This document shows positions 63,287 through 64,000 of a stretch of DNA of 64,000 nt, one piece after another; the first letter of the stretch is position 1, and each line of letters starts with the position of its first letter. The translations under genes and the position numbers were made by a program. Under the pieces are notes generated by a model. It worked only from the letters and a program-made list of their open reading frames with translations. It was not told the DNA's origin and did not search any database. This stretch comes from Thermogymnomonas acidicola JCM 13583 (GTDB lineage Archaea; Thermoplasmatota; Thermoplasmata; Thermoplasmatales; Thermoplasmataceae), in the NCBI RefSeq assembly GCF_001316105.1, contig NZ_BBCP01000003.1, positions 103,967-167,966 on the forward strand, read 5' to 3'.

Positions 63287-64000
63287 TCAGGCGTCCAGCG
63301 CAGCCTGTTCCTCCATTGGGACGACCCTCAGGCCACCGATCTGGGCCGAGAAATGCTTCATGGCATGCCTCACGGAGCACGCCACTATCCCCCCCTCTCC
63401 GCCTCCAAGGTTCTGCCTGTATAGCCTGACGCCCACGCTTTCACCCGCCCCCCCCACGGGGCTGTCCAGTTCAACGAAGCCGTCCACGTCTGCAAGCCTG
63501 GATATGGACCCAGATAGGCCCTGGATGGGGGGGTGCGCCAGCATACGGCCCGGCTTGCCGGTGACCTTCACCGGCACAAGCAGCGTCTTGCCCTCTGATG
63601 GCGATACGGCTCTGGCCATGGTAGCCTGCAGGAGCGGCTGGTTTGTGGAGTACCCTGCACACCTCAGGATGGGTTCGAGAAAGACTGCCGTCAGCATCAT
63701 TGTCGATGATACGGGAAAGCCGGGGAGGCCTATCACCGGGTGGTCCCCGTTGAGTGCCAGGAGGGTTGGCATGCCTGGCCTCACACGGATGCCGTGGAAC
63801 ACTATTCCAGGTTCCATCCTGGCCACGATCTCCCTGACAAGGTCGTGCCTGCCCACCGAGGTGCCGCCGGAGACCACCGTTATATGGTTCTCCGCCATGC
63901 TCCGCTGGAGGGCCCTCCCTATCTCGTCCTCGCTGTCCCTGACAGGGCCGTAGTACCTCGGCAATATGCCCCTGTAACTGGAGAAAAGGGAGAAGAGTGC
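63287..64000 (-). CDS. moeA: Molybdopterin molybdenumtransferase MoeA (5' end outside the window)
   Basis: The C-terminal 237 residues of MoeA are present. YGPVRDSEDEIGRALQ, VVSGGTSVGRHDLVREIV, RVRPGMPTLLALNGDHPVIG and GLPGFPVSSTMMLTAVFLEP are the adenylyl-MPT and metal-insertion blocks. A beta-barrel C-terminal domain follows. The reading frame is open to base 64000, so the start lies downstream of the window edge. Inserts Mo or W into molybdopterin. Confidence 0.9.
   Translation of the reverse strand, partial: ALFSLFSSYRGILPRYYGPVRDSEDEIGRALQRSMAENHITVVSGGTSVGRHDLVREIVARMEPGIVFHGIRVRPGMPTLLALNGDHPVIGLPGFPVSSTMMLTAVFLEPILRCAGYSTNQPLLQATMARAVSPSEGKTLLVPVKVTGKPGRMLAHPPIQGLSGSISRLADVDGFVELDSPVGGAGESVGVRLYRQNLGGGEGGIVACSVRHAMKHFSAQIGGLRVVPMEEQAALDA

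Overview
This window looks like a chromosomal segment of a Thermoplasmata-type archaeon (Thermoplasmatales or a close uncultured relative). The evidence is archaeal: TATA-binding protein, prefoldin alpha, aIF6, ribosomal proteins S19e, L39e and L31e, a PDCD5-family protein, XPD/Rad3 helicase, a homodimer-type tRNA-splicing endonuclease, archaeal methionine adenosyltransferase, archaeal phosphoglycerate kinase, and many genes whose start codon lies about 25 bases after a TATA box (leaderless promoters). By eye the G+C content is mid-50s percent, high for this group. Genes are packed tightly, with ATGA-type overlaps and convergent genes that overlap at their 3' ends. I see no rRNA or tRNA gene, CRISPR array or insertion sequence.

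Layout. 1-6 kb: transporters (an MFS fragment, a CPA2 cation/proton antiporter, a full MFS carrier), a GntR regulator and an NDP-sugar pyrophosphorylase. 6-8.6 kb: a hairpin-rich stretch, a four-CBS protein and glycyl-tRNA synthetase. 8.6-14.7 kb: Fe-S assembly operon sufC-sufB-sufD-sufS-sufU-ferredoxin, divergent from a SufR-like regulator. 15-17.4 kb: UDP-sulfoquinovose synthase and a sugar nucleotidyltransferase. 17.5-20 kb: pgk, prefoldin alpha, ftsY. 20-27 kb: regulators, endonuclease IV, a DUF1015 protein, coaBC and hydrolases. 27-29.5 kb: UbiD decarboxylase and UbiA prenyltransferase. 29.5-33.5 kb: an MFS carrier, pyrophosphatase, mat and a GNAT acetyltransferase. 34-40.5 kb: CLC channel, XPD, a TPR protein and a class III aminotransferase. 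40.7-45.3 kb: a ferritin-like/VIT1 fusion, two methyltransferases, a ribosomal protein/aIF6 operon and a membrane protein. 45.3-53 kb: pyrE, cbiA, hisS, the GMP synthase ATPase subunit, rps2, endA and a small GTPase. 53-58 kb: a class I aminotransferase, a pantetheine-phosphate adenylyltransferase/NTPase fusion, a PRTase, a DUF59 protein and TBP. 58-64 kb: truD, divergent mqnC and mqnE (futalosine menaquinone pathway) and a molybdopterin cluster (moeB, mobB, an unknown gene, moeA).

The strongest overall signal concerns the sequence itself. Runs of 6-8 G or C are everywhere. Many seven-base runs insert exactly one extra Gly (or Pro) codon into invariant motifs, where the family normally implies a four-base run. 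Other runs and scattered single-base indels break many housekeeping genes into frameshifted pieces. This is best read as systematic homopolymer error in the assembly, not as pseudogenes or phase variation. I therefore give whole-gene spans and note the breaks.

Themes joining the genes are Fe-S cluster synthesis (Suf, SufR, a DUF59 protein) feeding Fe-S and radical SAM enzymes (XPD, MqnC, MqnE), menaquinone synthesis, CoA synthesis (coaBC and the adenylyltransferase), sulfosugar synthesis and molybdopterin synthesis.
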